Shown here: piece after piece, positions 53,753 to 62,747 of the stretch
Position numbering within the stretch: position 1 is the first letter of the stretch
Layout: each line of letters opens with the position of its first letter
Assembly (NCBI GenBank): GCA_035438985.1
Contig: DAORJK010000001.1
Span: 310,001 to 374,000 of the forward strand
From: UBA4408 sp002389785
GTDB lineage: Bacteria; Bacteroidota; Bacteroidia; UBA4408
Direction of reading: 5' to 3'
DNA: 64,000 nucleotides
Notes under the pieces: generated by a model
Seen by the model: only the letters and a program-made list of their open reading frames with translations
What the model was told of the DNA's origin: nothing
Database searches by the model: none
Translations under genes and position numbers: made by a program

Positions 53753-53756
53753 CATC
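53743..53756. promoter_or_regulatory. 14-bp palindrome over the yceI -33 box, possible operator
   Basis: GATGTTG-CAACATC is a perfect palindrome that covers the TTG of the yceI promoter. MarR-family dimers bind palindromes of about this size, and a marR gene lies two positions away. Binding here would block RNA polymerase. The assignment to the MarR is inference. Confidence 0.5.
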
Positions 53757-54009
53757 TTTTTGAAGATATTTTGTATCTATCTGTATTTCTGAGTATTAAA
53801 TTTCTTCTATCCAACTCTACCTGCCACAAAATCGCCCTTTCGATTCACCTAAATTTTTATGAAAACTACTTGAACGAACAATCATTGGAACTTTGAACTT
53901 AGGGCTGCTTTTTGAAAACTGTTAATTACTTTGTTTAAAGTCCTTCCAAGCTACATAATTTGGCAGGCTAGACTTGTGCTATTTTTGTGCTTTAGAATAA
54001 ACAAACACT
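53757..54009. other. Spacer between yceI and the GT2 gene
   Basis: About 250 nt of AT-rich DNA with no gene or RNA feature recognised; TTTGTGCTTTAG-type A/T boxes near 53980 are not convincing promoters. Confidence 0.3.
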
Positions 54010-55128
54010 ATGTCTATATCACTTGGAGAGCTTGTTTTTGGAGCCTTTGTTTTTATAACCATTATTCAATTCGTTTACTATGTATTGTTGTTCGGTCGTT
54101 TTGCTTTTCGTAAAGCAAATAACCGCAACATTCAAAGCCAGGAGCCTGTATCCATTGTAATGTGTGCCAAAAATGAAGCGCAAAATTTGCAAAAAAATTT
54201 ACCCCTGTTTTTTGCCCAAAACTACCCTGAATTTCAGATAGTGGTTGTGAATGATTGTTCGTTGGATGAATCTGAAGATATTTTGGATGAGTTTGAAAAA
54301 AAATATCCTAATTTGCATGTAGTAAATTTAAAAGAAGATGAAATAAAGGAACACGATAAAAAACTCGCATTAACACTGGGAATCAAAGGAGCAAAGTATG
54401 AGCTACTATTGTTAACCGACGCAGATTGCAGTCCGGCTGATGAAAATTGGATTAGCAGCATGGTGCGCAATTTTGATGATAAAACAGCCATTGTTTTAGG
54501 TTTTGGAGCCTTTAAAAAATCGGATGGCTTTTTAAATAAACTCATTCGTTTTGATGCCTTTTTTGTGGCGTTGCAATACCTTTCTTTCTCTCTAGCTAAA
54601 TTAACCTATATGGGAGTGGGTAGAAATTTGGCGTATAGAAAATCCTTGTTTTTTAAACACAAAGGTTTTGCATCACATTACCATATACAATCGGGCGATG
54701 ACGATTTATTTATTAATGGCGCTGCCACCAAATTTAATACTCAAATAGAATTTAGCCGTAGTAGTTTTACTTATTCAGAACCCAAAAAAACCTTTCGCAC
54801 CTGGGTCAATCAAAAAAAGCGACACATTACTACAGCCAAGCATTACAAGGCCATTCATAAATTTTTATTGAGTACTTTTTCAGTAAGTACCATGCTCTTT
54901 TACCTCCTATTTATAGCATTGCTTATACTTCGTTTTCCGCTGCATTTGGTGCTTTCACTCTTTTTTACCCGAATGTTGGTACAAATGATTATTTTTAGAA
55001 AATCAATGGTAAAACTGGAGCAAAAAGATATATGGTGGCTATCATTTGTATTTGAATTTTTGCTCTTATTGTTTTATCCTTTTATTTTCGTATCCAACAT
55101 ATTTGTAAAAAAGCATAAATGGAAGTAG
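54010..55128 (+). CDS. Glycosyltransferase family 2, membrane bound
   Basis: The 372-aa protein has an N-terminal membrane helix (about 8-30), the GT2 catalytic core (VSIVMCAKNEAQNLQKNL near 47-64, FQIVVVNDCSLDESEDIL, LLLTDADCSPADENW with the DxD metal motif, and QSGDDDLFINGAA) and two or three C-terminal helices (about 295-370). It resembles processive GT2 enzymes of exopolysaccharide or lipid-carrier sugar transfer, although the (Q/R)xxRW motif is replaced by WVNQKKRH. Product unknown. It overlaps the sigma factor start by 10 nt. Confidence 0.88.
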   Translation: MSISLGELVFGAFVFITIIQFVYYVLLFGRFAFRKANNRNIQSQEPVSIVMCAKNEAQNLQKNLPLFFAQNYPEFQIVVVNDCSLDESEDILDEFEKKYPNLHVVNLKEDEIKEHDKKLALTLGIKGAKYELLLLTDADCSPADENWISSMVRNFDDKTAIVLGFGAFKKSDGFLNKLIRFDAFFVALQYLSFSLAKLTYMGVGRNLAYRKSLFFKHKGFASHYHIQSGDDDLFINGAATKFNTQIEFSRSSFTYSEPKKTFRTWVNQKKRHITTAKHYKAIHKFLLSTFSVSTMLFYLLFIALLILRFPLHLVLSLFFTRMLVQMIIFRKSMVKLEQKDIWWLSFVFEFLLLLFYPFIFVSNIFVKKHKWK

Positions 55129-55727
55129 GACAAAATTTATCGGAGAAAGCATTATACGATTACAATCTTGTGCGAAGAGCATTAGATACTGCTGATCAAA
55201 AGGCGTATGCCGAATTAATGGAAAGGTACCGTGATTCAGTATACTTTATGCTTTTAAAAATGATTAATAACAAAGACGATGCTGATGACTTAACCATTGA
55301 GGCATTTGGAAAAGCATTTCATCGTTTGCACCAGTACACACCTACTTATGCGTTTAGTACCTGGCTATTTAAAATTGCTTCTAATAATTGCATTGATTTT
55401 ATTCGCAAAAAGAAAACGAATACTTTTAGCTTAGACAAGCCCTTTGAAAATGATGAAGGCGGAGAAATGAGCATTGATGTTAAAGCAGATGTGCTTGATC
55501 CCGAAGAAAAGGTAATGAAAAAGGAAAAAATTAAATTGATGCGGGATGTTGTCGACAAATTAAAGCCTCGCTACCGAAACTTAATAGAATTGCGTTATTT
55601 TGATGAACTTTCATACGAAGAAATATCTGACAAACTTGAGTTACCTATAGGTACAGTTAAAGCACAACTTTTCAGAGCACGTGAATTTTTATACAATTTC
55701 TTGAAAGATACCCAGGGTAGAATTTAA
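55119..55727 (+). CDS. ECF-type RNA polymerase sigma factor
   Basis: The 202-aa protein has region 2 (AYAELMERYRDSVYFMLLKMINNKDDADDLTIEAFGKAFHRL, followed by FSTWLFKIASNNCIDFIRKKK) and region 4 (LKPRYRNLIELRYFDELSYEEISDKLELPIGTVKAQLFRAREFL). An acidic linker of about 35 residues joins them. No anti-sigma factor gene follows; instead a GNAT and rsmG are downstream. It overlaps the GT2 gene by 10 nt, so it is co-translated with it. The linkage to an envelope glycosyltransferase hints at a house-keeping or envelope role, but its regulon is unknown. Confidence 0.92.
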   Translation: MEVGQNLSEKALYDYNLVRRALDTADQKAYAELMERYRDSVYFMLLKMINNKDDADDLTIEAFGKAFHRLHQYTPTYAFSTWLFKIASNNCIDFIRKKKTNTFSLDKPFENDEGGEMSIDVKADVLDPEEKVMKKEKIKLMRDVVDKLKPRYRNLIELRYFDELSYEEISDKLELPIGTVKAQLFRAREFLYNFLKDTQGRI

Positions 55728-55742
55728 TAGTTTATTTGTGGC

Positions 55743-56276
55743 ATGAAGGCAATTCTCGAAACCCAACGTATGCTTTTACGTGAATTTGATGTTGCTGATG
55801 CTCCCTTTTTTATGGAATTAAATGCATCGCCCGAGGTGCTAAAATATACAGGCGACAAACCATTTGAGAGCCTTGATCTTGCAAAAAAGTTTCTTCTAAA
55901 TTATTCCGAATATCAGTTACATGGCATGGGACGTTGGTTGTGTGTTCAGAAAGAAACCTTTAGCCCGCTTGGTTGGTGCGGACTTCGGTACCAAACAAAA
56001 ACAAAGGAAGTAGATATTGGATTTCGATTCTTACAAAAATTCTGGAAGATGGGTTTTGCTACCGAAGCTGCAAAAGCTTGCATTTGCTATGGTTTTGAGA
56101 AGCTACATTTGAACGAAATTATAGGTCGCGCAATGGTTCAGAATAAAGCATCTATTGTTGTTTTGGAAAAAATTGGAATGAATTTTATCGGAAATTTTGA
56201 TTTTGAATTGCATCCGGGTGTAAAGTACGCGATTCTTAAAAACGATTATCTACAACAACAAGCCAATGCTAAGTAG
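55743..56276 (+). CDS. GNAT N-acetyltransferase, RimJ/RimL-like
   Basis: The 177-aa protein has the GNAT pattern of the Acetyltransf_3 group: ILETQRMLLREFDVADAPFFMELNASPEVLKYTG at the start and, near 105-135, FLQKFWKMGFATEAAKACICYGFEKLHLNEIIGRA with the acetyl-CoA-binding loop, then NKASIVVLEKIGMNF. Targets in this group are N-termini of ribosomal proteins or small molecules such as spermidine; the target here is unknown. It overlaps rsmG by 11 nt and follows the sigma factor by 15 nt. Confidence 0.9.
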   Translation: MKAILETQRMLLREFDVADAPFFMELNASPEVLKYTGDKPFESLDLAKKFLLNYSEYQLHGMGRWLCVQKETFSPLGWCGLRYQTKTKEVDIGFRFLQKFWKMGFATEAAKACICYGFEKLHLNEIIGRAMVQNKASIVVLEKIGMNFIGNFDFELHPGVKYAILKNDYLQQQANAK

Positions 56277-56895
56277 TGCCCTGATTGAATCGTATTTCCC
56301 AACTTTGAGTCCATTGCAAAAGCAACAATTTTCGCAATTGCAAGCTTTGTACGAAGAATGGAATGCTCAAATAAATGTGGTATCGCGAAAAGATATTGAT
56401 TTGCTCTATGAGCGACATGTATTGCATTCATTGGGAATTGCTAAGGTGATTGAATTTAAGCCGGGAACAAAATTGTTGGATGTGGGCACCGGAGGCGGAT
56501 TTCCAGGAATACCGCTGGCCATATTATTTCCCGAATGCAACTTCCATTTGATAGATTCTATTGGTAAAAAAATAAAAGTGGTGAAAGCTGTTGCCGAAGC
56601 ACTCAATTTACAAAACATCTATGCCGAGCAAATTCGAGCAAACGAAGTTAAAGATACGTTTGACTTTGTGATAAGTCGTGCAGTTACAGCCTTCCCTGAA
56701 TTTTATTCCTGGGTTAAAAACAAAATAAAAAAATCAAATTTCAATGCATTGGCGAATGGTATACTCTATTTAAAAGGGGGCGATTTAAGCGAAGAGTTGA
56801 AAGATTTTCGTTCCCAAATTGTTGAATTTCCGTTATCAACTTATTTTGAAGGGGAGTTTTTTGAAACTAAAAAAGTGATTTACTTTAAAGCTTAG
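56266..56895 (+). CDS. rsmG: 16S rRNA (guanine527-N7)-methyltransferase
   Basis: RsmG (GidB) methylates G527 of 16S rRNA; loss gives low-level streptomycin resistance. The 209-aa protein has the full class I methyltransferase pattern: NVVSRKDIDLLYERHVLHSLGIA, then LLDVGTGGGFPGIPLAILFPE (SAM site, about 67-87), LIDSIGKKIKVV, and FVISRAVTAFPEF with the conserved ISRAVT. It overlaps the GNAT gene by 11 nt. It is the last gene of the GT2-sigma-GNAT run. Confidence 0.95.
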   Translation: MLSSALIESYFPTLSPLQKQQFSQLQALYEEWNAQINVVSRKDIDLLYERHVLHSLGIAKVIEFKPGTKLLDVGTGGGFPGIPLAILFPECNFHLIDSIGKKIKVVKAVAEALNLQNIYAEQIRANEVKDTFDFVISRAVTAFPEFYSWVKNKIKKSNFNALANGILYLKGGDLSEELKDFRSQIVEFPLSTYFEGEFFETKKVIYFKA

Positions 56896-57155
56896 TGCAG
56901 AAATTACACAAACAACACTTTTTATTTTTTAATAAATTTCGGTTTGTTGGCTTATTTGTTAAAGATAATTAGAAAATTTACAATTCGTTGAGCAACGAAA
57001 TACTTCGTTTAAATTCATTGCAAATCAAGAGGAGTAATGTTGAATAAATCATAACCACTTGTTACTAACTTCCTCCGCTCCAAAATGTTACGAATTCAAT
57101 TATAATAATATCTTTGGGTTGGTAATTATTTTAATCTAACTCAAATCACTTAAAC

Positions 57156-57869
57156 ATGAACTCACAAATTAGAATCCTGCTTACCGTAGCGCTTCTCTTC
57201 GCCGCTACTTTTAGTAAAGCTCAAGCTCCTCAAGGCTTCAATTATCAGGCAGTAGTACGCGATGGTGCCGGCAGCCTGATTACAAGCGGTACTGTAAATC
57301 TTGAATTTACTATTCGAAAATCCAATGCAAGCGGCACCACTGTTTACAAGGAAGCACAAACAGTCACACCCAATCAATATGGGCAGGTAGCTACTGTTAT
57401 AGGTAGCGGAGCTGCAATTAGCGGCTCTTTTACCTCGATTTCCTGGGGTAGCGAAAATTATTTTATTGAAACAAAAGTAAATGGTACTTCAGTTAGTAAC
57501 ACACAATTTCAAAGTGTACCTTATGCATTAGAAGCGGGGCATTTTGATAACAAAACTCTAATTCCAAATGGTGGCTATATTTTAACGGATGCAAATTCGG
57601 GCAACATTATATTTTCACAATACGGTCAAACTCCCTTTTTTCCTGAAAACCTGAAAGACGGTTTTAATTGTGTCATTGTGAATTACTCAAACTATGTGCT
57701 TCCTTCAAATGTTTTATCTACTGCCCGCTTTTTTAATAAAACAACAGCTTTTAATAGTACTAACAACGGTGTAACTTCATTTTCAATTCCTTCAGGAGGT
57801 ACGGTTAGTGTTCATGTTGCAACCTTCTTGGGAAAAAAATGTTATTTTATAACTGGCGATTATCAATAA
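57156..57869 (+). CDS. Exported protein of the FNYQAVVRD repeat type
   Basis: The 237-aa precursor has a signal peptide (1-22, ending SKAQ). It starts with the motif GFNYQAVVRDGAGSLITSGTVNLEFTIRKSNASG, then EAQTVTPNQYGQVATVIGSG and FIETKVNGTSVSNTQFQSVPYALEAG, a two-module beta unit widespread in Bacteroidota surface proteins, where it usually precedes tail-fibre-like or collagen-like regions. Here it stands nearly alone with a short C-terminal beta-rich part (about 135-237). No sorting domain. It is 92 nt upstream of a small T9SS protein on the same strand, and the two may be expressed together. Confidence 0.78.
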   Translation: MNSQIRILLTVALLFAATFSKAQAPQGFNYQAVVRDGAGSLITSGTVNLEFTIRKSNASGTTVYKEAQTVTPNQYGQVATVIGSGAAISGSFTSISWGSENYFIETKVNGTSVSNTQFQSVPYALEAGHFDNKTLIPNGGYILTDANSGNIIFSQYGQTPFFPENLKDGFNCVIVNYSNYVLPSNVLSTARFFNKTTAFNSTNNGVTSFSIPSGGTVSVHVATFLGKKCYFITGDYQ

Positions 57870-57961
57870 ATATTACTAGAAATTTTCAACATTGCTTTGA
57901 CTACAATTTAAGCTCTTTTTACGAACCTATTATTTGTTTATTCATCTAAAAAGCTAAGAAA

Positions 57962-58447
57962 ATGAAAAATTTATTGAGTATCATCTTGTCTGCATTGCCT
58001 TCTCTAATCTTTGCACAAAGCACCGAACGGAGCGTAATAGCTTCCAACGGAGGCTATGGAAGCACTGTTTCTTTTACCATTGGAGAAGTTGTTGTTGCTT
58101 CTGGATCACCAAGCATCGTGACTCTCTATCAAGGTTTTCAACAACCTGATCCCAGCTCTATTGGCATTATGGATATTACTAAAGACTTATCAATTAAGGC
58201 CTTTCCCAACCCAACCAAAGGGTTAGTAACCTTGGAGCTAAGCACACTAAATGATTTAGCGCTAACGATTTCGGTTTTTGATGCAAGTGGTAAACTAACA
58301 ATACTCCCGGTTACAGAACTAAATCTAAAGGGTGAGGCCACTCATTCGATTGATTTTTCAAATCTAGAGGCCGGTAATTATTATGTGCAAATACAAAATA
58401 TCGAAGGCACACTGAACAGGTCTTTAAAAATTCAAAAAGTGAAGTAA
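57962..58447 (+). CDS. Small secreted protein with T9SS type A sorting domain
   Basis: The 161-aa precursor has a signal peptide (about 1-19, ending IFAQ), a conserved short domain (RSVIASNGGYGSTVSFTIGEVVVASGSPSIVTLYQGFQQP, about 23-62) and the type A sorting domain (KAFPNPTKGLVTLELS ... LTISVFDASGKL ... EAGNYYVQIQNIEGTLNRSLKIQKVK). Proteins of this build are abundant in Bacteroidota and often sit after a FNYQAVVRD-type gene, as here. Function unknown. A strong terminator follows. Confidence 0.82.
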   Translation: MKNLLSIILSALPSLIFAQSTERSVIASNGGYGSTVSFTIGEVVVASGSPSIVTLYQGFQQPDPSSIGIMDITKDLSIKAFPNPTKGLVTLELSTLNDLALTISVFDASGKLTILPVTELNLKGEATHSIDFSNLEAGNYYVQIQNIEGTLNRSLKIQKVK

Positions 58448-58465
58448 TTTTTAAACTCTTGGGTA

Positions 58466-58500
58466 AAAAAAAAGATCGCAGTATTGCGGTCTTTTTTTTT
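58466..58500 (+). terminator. Terminator after the small T9SS gene
   Basis: A 15-bp stem (58466-58480 with 58485-58499, one G-T pair) closes on a GTAT loop and is A- and T-flanked on both sides. Confidence 0.88.
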
Positions 58501-58800
58501 GATTAATAGAAGTAGAAGCTAATTGTCTCAAGTGTTTATAAAACAACCAAAGTCTGTAACCACGCACTAAACACACCATGGGGCTATGTCGAAATCCCAA
58601 GCAATATGCCTTTGATTAATGCGAAATCAACAAACTAAGGATTTTCGATTTAACTAATTCGAAGTTTTTTACACCTATTAAATACACTAAAGGTATCACG
58701 TGCGATAACAAAATCAATACTATTAAAGCATAAGAAGTGCATTCCTTATACAGCGAGAAAGCTCTTATAAAGCTTGTTAAATAGTGCTACGAAAGCGCTA
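58501..58800. other. Spacer without recognised feature
   Basis: About 300 nt between a plus-strand terminator and the end of glsB. No convincing frame, RNA or repeat is seen in it, apart from short AT-rich tracts. Confidence 0.35.
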
Positions 58801-59739
58801 CTATTTGTGCTTACTTTTTTGATACGTTTTTAAATGCCGCTCTTTTTTACTTTCGTAAATATCCGCAATGGTCACTAAAATTCCGGTTTCTTCAACTTCA
58901 CCAAAGGTACTGTTGAGGGCAGTTCCAAAACTTTTCATGGTAGGCGATAAATTCATGTAGGTATTCACTAATGGTGGTATGTGTTCATTTAATTCACCCA
59001 CTTCATGCTTTAATACTTTGTATCCTTCTTTGTAATCAAGTCCTTTAAAAAGTGATTCCAAATAATTTACATCACTTGTTATTGGCAAAGGTTGCTTGGG
59101 GCGGAGCAAATTATCGGGATCGGGAAAGTAATTTTTTAAGAAATACAAAATCATATCTCTTGCTTGTACATTATAATGGCGGTACATGGTTACCTTTCCG
59201 TAAAAATATTTTATATCCGGATTGTCGACTGTAATAGCCCCTAATCCGTCCCAAATATTATCAAGTGAAAACAAGCCTTTGCGATTACCTGCTGTTGGCT
59301 GAAAATTCGGTTGAACAAAGGAGCGTCCCAGTTCAATAGTTACCGGCAAAATTTCATTTACAAACTTGGCAGATAAATCAAACAAACCACTGGTAGCCAA
59401 TTGCAAGTTCCCATTTTGGTCACGATCGGCATCACCACATCGCATGTATCGGTAACCACCAACCACTTCCTTGTATTCAGGATTCCATACCACCAATTGT
59501 TTATAAGGATTAGGACGCGTATCAAAAATATCCATGTCCATCTCTTTACCTGTACCTCCGCCGGCCTTGCGAAAAGTTACTTCACGCAAACGCGCTATTT
59601 CACGCACTAGGTTTGGGGAATTGTGGTAAGTAACACTATAAATCAAATTTTTTCCATTGTTTGTATTTCGCACAAACTTTTCTTCAGTAAGTTCGGCTTC
59701 AATAAGCGCAACATCAACGGGAGAAATAATTGGCTGCAT
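58801..59739 (-). CDS. glsB: GNAT-type N-acyltransferase for glycine lipids
   Basis: The 312-aa protein has the N-acyltransferase layout of Bacteroidota GlsB: LVREIARLREVTFRKAGGGTGKEMDMDIFDT (about 47-75), QLVVWNPEYKEVVGGYRYMRCG, and IELGRSFVQPNFQ (about 134-147), followed by an extended C-terminal part. GlsB adds a 3-hydroxy fatty acid to the amino group of glycine; the adjacent PlsC-type enzyme then adds the second acyl chain. The neighbour upstream, separated by 3 nt, is exactly such an enzyme, which supports the pair as glsB-glsA. Ornithine or serine lipids are possible alternatives. Confidence 0.8.
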   Translation of the reverse strand: MQPIISPVDVALIEAELTEEKFVRNTNNGKNLIYSVTYHNSPNLVREIARLREVTFRKAGGGTGKEMDMDIFDTRPNPYKQLVVWNPEYKEVVGGYRYMRCGDADRDQNGNLQLATSGLFDLSAKFVNEILPVTIELGRSFVQPNFQPTAGNRKGLFSLDNIWDGLGAITVDNPDIKYFYGKVTMYRHYNVQARDMILYFLKNYFPDPDNLLRPKQPLPITSDVNYLESLFKGLDYKEGYKVLKHEVGELNEHIPPLVNTYMNLSPTMKSFGTALNSTFGEVEETGILVTIADIYESKKERHLKTYQKSKHK

Positions 59740-59742
59740 AGT

Positions 59743-60609
59743 TTATGAATTACTTTTTGTTTGGGCTAATTGGTAAACTTCTTTTTTCACTTCTTGTGCC
59801 CATTCCAAGTCGCTCTTTTCAGAAGTAAAAGTGGCAAACGGAATGGGCTTTCCAAAGATAACAGTAATTGTTTTATTTCGTTGCCGAAACATTTCATCGG
59901 CTAAAAAAAACATTTCAATATTTGCTTTTATTCCCAGTTTAGTTCGCCATCGAGCCAGGTTGTAAAAACGATTTGAATTTTTTCCGCTTACAAACAATGG
60001 AACAATATTTCGTTGGTGCTTTTTAGCTTTGGTTATAAAACTTTTTTTCCATTCTAAATCTACAATTTCACCTGCATCATTTTTTCGAGAAACCAATCCT
60101 GCTGGATAAATAAAAATTGCTTGCTCCGATGCATAGGCCTCATCAATATCGTTGAGCATTTTTACTGAATTTTTACCGTGTTTATTTACACCTACAAAAA
60201 GCGGTTTCAAGTTTTTTAAATGCAGCAAAATGTCGTTTACTATAAACTTTACATCGCTCCGTACATGGTGTATTGAATCTAAAATTACCATGGCATCAAA
60301 GCCACCCAAAGGATGATTGGAAGCAAAAACGGCACCTCCACTTTTGGGTATATTCTCAAGTCCTTTAATTTGAACCTGAACATTAAAATAATTTACAACT
60401 GCGGTTGAAAATGCAAATCCGTCATCGTCACGATGTTCGAATAAAAAAGCGTTTATTTCGTCTTCGTGTATAATTCGTTTAATATAATTGAGAAGAAAAC
60501 GAGGAAGAAACTTTAAAAGCTTTGGATTCTTGCTACGAATTAATTCTTCACTGTCGATGGTTTTAGTGAATTTCTCAGTAGTTGTAGTTGATGCTGTGTA
60601 ACTATTCAT
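59743..60609 (-). CDS. glsA: PlsC-family O-acyltransferase for glycine lipids
   Basis: The 288-aa protein has the acyltransferase motif I NHPLGGFD (H-x4-D, about 100-107), motif III-like YPAGLVSRK near 170, and no long membrane helix. It probably binds the inner membrane peripherally and O-acylates N-acyl glycine, as shown for Bacteroides GlsA. It is upstream of glsB with a 3-nt gap. A TAACTTTG box (60646-60639, minus) is a candidate promoter without a clear TTG. The substrate is inferred from the pairing. Confidence 0.8.
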   Translation of the reverse strand: MNSYTASTTTTEKFTKTIDSEELIRSKNPKLLKFLPRFLLNYIKRIIHEDEINAFLFEHRDDDGFAFSTAVVNYFNVQVQIKGLENIPKSGGAVFASNHPLGGFDAMVILDSIHHVRSDVKFIVNDILLHLKNLKPLFVGVNKHGKNSVKMLNDIDEAYASEQAIFIYPAGLVSRKNDAGEIVDLEWKKSFITKAKKHQRNIVPLFVSGKNSNRFYNLARWRTKLGIKANIEMFFLADEMFRQRNKTITVIFGKPIPFATFTSEKSDLEWAQEVKKEVYQLAQTKSNS

Positions 60610-60760
60610 TCCTGCATTGATACCATTATATTCAGTTTCAAAGTTAGAAAATGAAACGATTTTTTAATGCACTCGCTGATATTCGTCAATTTGTTGCAAA
60701 ATACTTTTTGAAAGAAATATCTTTACCTCTGAATAAATAAATTTTAAAGTAGCTCATAAC

Positions 60761-62155
60761 TTGAAATCCATTCTCACTTTTACTCTCAAAAGAATTCGGG
60801 TAATCGTCTTTTTCATTGCATCAGTCTTGTTTATTCAGGCCTGTAGTACAACTAATGAAAAATCGAAAGAAATTACTTTTGCCAAAGACATTGCTCCAAT
60901 AATTTACAAAAATTGTTCACCCTGTCATCAAAAAAATTCGGTTGGTCCCTTTCCCTTACTGAGTTATAGAGATGTTGCCAAACGCGCTAAAATGATTGCT
61001 ACCGTTACTGCAAATCGATACATGCCTCCTTGGCCTGCAGATGCAAGTTACAGTCATTTTGTGGATGAAAAAATATTGAGCAATCATGAGATTGAACTAA
61101 TTGACAAGTGGGTGAAAGAAGGATGCGTTATGGGTGATAGTTCTGAACTGCCTGCAACTCCTGTATTTTCAAACGGTTCACAATTGGGTATTCCAGACTT
61201 GGTTATTAAAATGGACAAACCCTACAAAATCAAAGGCGATAATTTGGATCGCTTTTTATTAATGAAACTTCCTTACGAAATTCAGCGAGATACATTTATA
61301 CGAGCCATTGAATTTATTCCGGGAAATAGCAAATTATTGCATCACATGAATGGAGAAATGTTGCGCTATGAATTTGATAAAAAGAAAAATGTTTTTGATG
61401 GAGAAAAGGTAGTTGATGTTGCAGAATTCCCAACAGTTAAAGACGCCTACGAAAAAATGAAATTAGCCAATGACGATGGATCCTACCCTATTATGAAATT
61501 ATCGGTAACTAATTTTTTACCCGGAGTTTTGCCTAATTTATATCCTGAAGGAATTGGCGGATTTTTTATGTCGCGCAAAGGAGCTTTTTTCTTTAAGGAC
61601 ATACATTACGGACCATCCCCAATCGACACCAGTGACCAATCTCAACTTAACATTTTTTTTGGACCCGGTCCATTAAAGCGACCAACTTTAGAATTACAAA
61701 TGGGAACTTTGGGAGTATCGCCAATAGTTCCACCACTCATTATTCCGCCAGATTCAGTGAAAACTTTTTTAACGAGCTATTACGTGGGTACGAGTATATC
61801 CTTACTCACAATTAATCCGCACATGCATTTGTTAGGAAAAAAATTCTGGGCCTTTGCTATTGCGCCTGCTGGTGATACCATTCCACTTATTAAAATAAAT
61901 AAATGGGATTTTCGTTGGCAATATTTTTACACCTTCAAAAAAATGGTAAAAATTCCGGAAGGTTCTACTATTTACGTGTATGGTACTTTTGATAATACCT
62001 CACAAAATCCGCTCAATCCATTTCACCCTCCACGTACCATTTCAGAGCGCGATGGAAGTATGCGCACTACCGATGAGATGTTTCAGTTTATTATTACCTA
62101 TTTGCCTTATGAACCGAACGATGAAAATATTTCGTTGGAAGGGAAATTGAAATAA
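60761..62155 (+). CDS. Cytochrome c fused to a dicopper monooxygenase-like domain (lipoprotein)
   Basis: The 464-aa precursor starts at TTG (60761); an in-frame stop at 60734-60736 and no ATG leave no other choice. A lipoprotein signal ends at Cys28. A cytochrome c domain has CSPCH at 52-56 and a PPWP distal loop (MPPWPAD). The second half matches the copper type II, ascorbate-dependent monooxygenase (PHM/DBH) fold, with all six copper ligands in place: His194 and His195 (LLHHMNG), His282 (IHYG), His354 and His356 (NPHMH), and Met440 (TDEMF). Substrate unknown. The heme probably feeds electrons to the copper site. Confidence 0.85.
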   Translation: MKSILTFTLKRIRVIVFFIASVLFIQACSTTNEKSKEITFAKDIAPIIYKNCSPCHQKNSVGPFPLLSYRDVAKRAKMIATVTANRYMPPWPADASYSHFVDEKILSNHEIELIDKWVKEGCVMGDSSELPATPVFSNGSQLGIPDLVIKMDKPYKIKGDNLDRFLLMKLPYEIQRDTFIRAIEFIPGNSKLLHHMNGEMLRYEFDKKKNVFDGEKVVDVAEFPTVKDAYEKMKLANDDGSYPIMKLSVTNFLPGVLPNLYPEGIGGFFMSRKGAFFFKDIHYGPSPIDTSDQSQLNIFFGPGPLKRPTLELQMGTLGVSPIVPPLIIPPDSVKTFLTSYYVGTSISLLTINPHMHLLGKKFWAFAIAPAGDTIPLIKINKWDFRWQYFYTFKKMVKIPEGSTIYVYGTFDNTSQNPLNPFHPPRTISERDGSMRTTDEMFQFIITYLPYEPNDENISLEGKLK

Positions 62156-62162
62156 GAATTGT

Positions 62163-62738
62163 TTACTTCACTCGTTTCGCATTATCTTTAATAAAAGCAT
62201 CCCAACCCGAATATTTTTTATCGCCAATAGTTGAATTGTTTTGGAAGGTATGACAAACAGCAGCTGCTAGTCCATCGGTTGCATCTAAATCATCGGGCAG
62301 TTGCTTAATCTTTAACATGTTTTGCAACATGGCTGCCACTTGCTCCTTTGCAGCATTACCATTGCCTGTAATTGATTGTTTAATTTTTTTTGGAGAATAC
62401 TCGAAAATGGGAATATCACGATACATAGCCGCTGCAATAGCAACTCCTTGTGCTCGTCCCAACTTCAGCATCGATTGCACATTTTTACCAAAAAAAGGAG
62501 CTTCCACTGCCATTTCATCCGGCTTGTATTCTTCTATCAAGCCTAAAGTACGTTCAAATATTTTCTTCAATCGCAAAGGATGATCATCGTATTTATTGAG
62601 GTGCAAAACACCCATAGCCAGCAATGAAATTTTAGTACCGGTACTGTGCACAATTCCATATCCCATAATTGTTGTGCCGGGATCGATTCCTAAAATTACT
62701 TTATCTTTTACGGTACTTTTAATTCCTTGTATTGCCAT
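62163..62738 (-). CDS. ruvC: Holliday-junction resolvase RuvC
   Basis: RuvC cuts Holliday junctions with RuvAB. With the ATG at 62738 it has 191 aa. ILGIDPGTTIMGYGIV supplies the first catalytic Asp, then AVEAPFFGKNVQSMLKLGRAQG with the second acid (Glu), and the DATDGLAAAVCHTF end holds the last two Asp. The TTG at 62771 is inside the promoter and is rejected. Divergent from the DinB gene, with overlapping promoters. Confidence 0.96.
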   Translation of the reverse strand: MAIQGIKSTVKDKVILGIDPGTTIMGYGIVHSTGTKISLLAMGVLHLNKYDDHPLRLKKIFERTLGLIEEYKPDEMAVEAPFFGKNVQSMLKLGRAQGVAIAAAMYRDIPIFEYSPKKIKQSITGNGNAAKEQVAAMLQNMLKIKQLPDDLDATDGLAAAVCHTFQNNSTIGDKKYSGWDAFIKDNAKRVK

Positions 62739-62747
62739 ATATAATTT

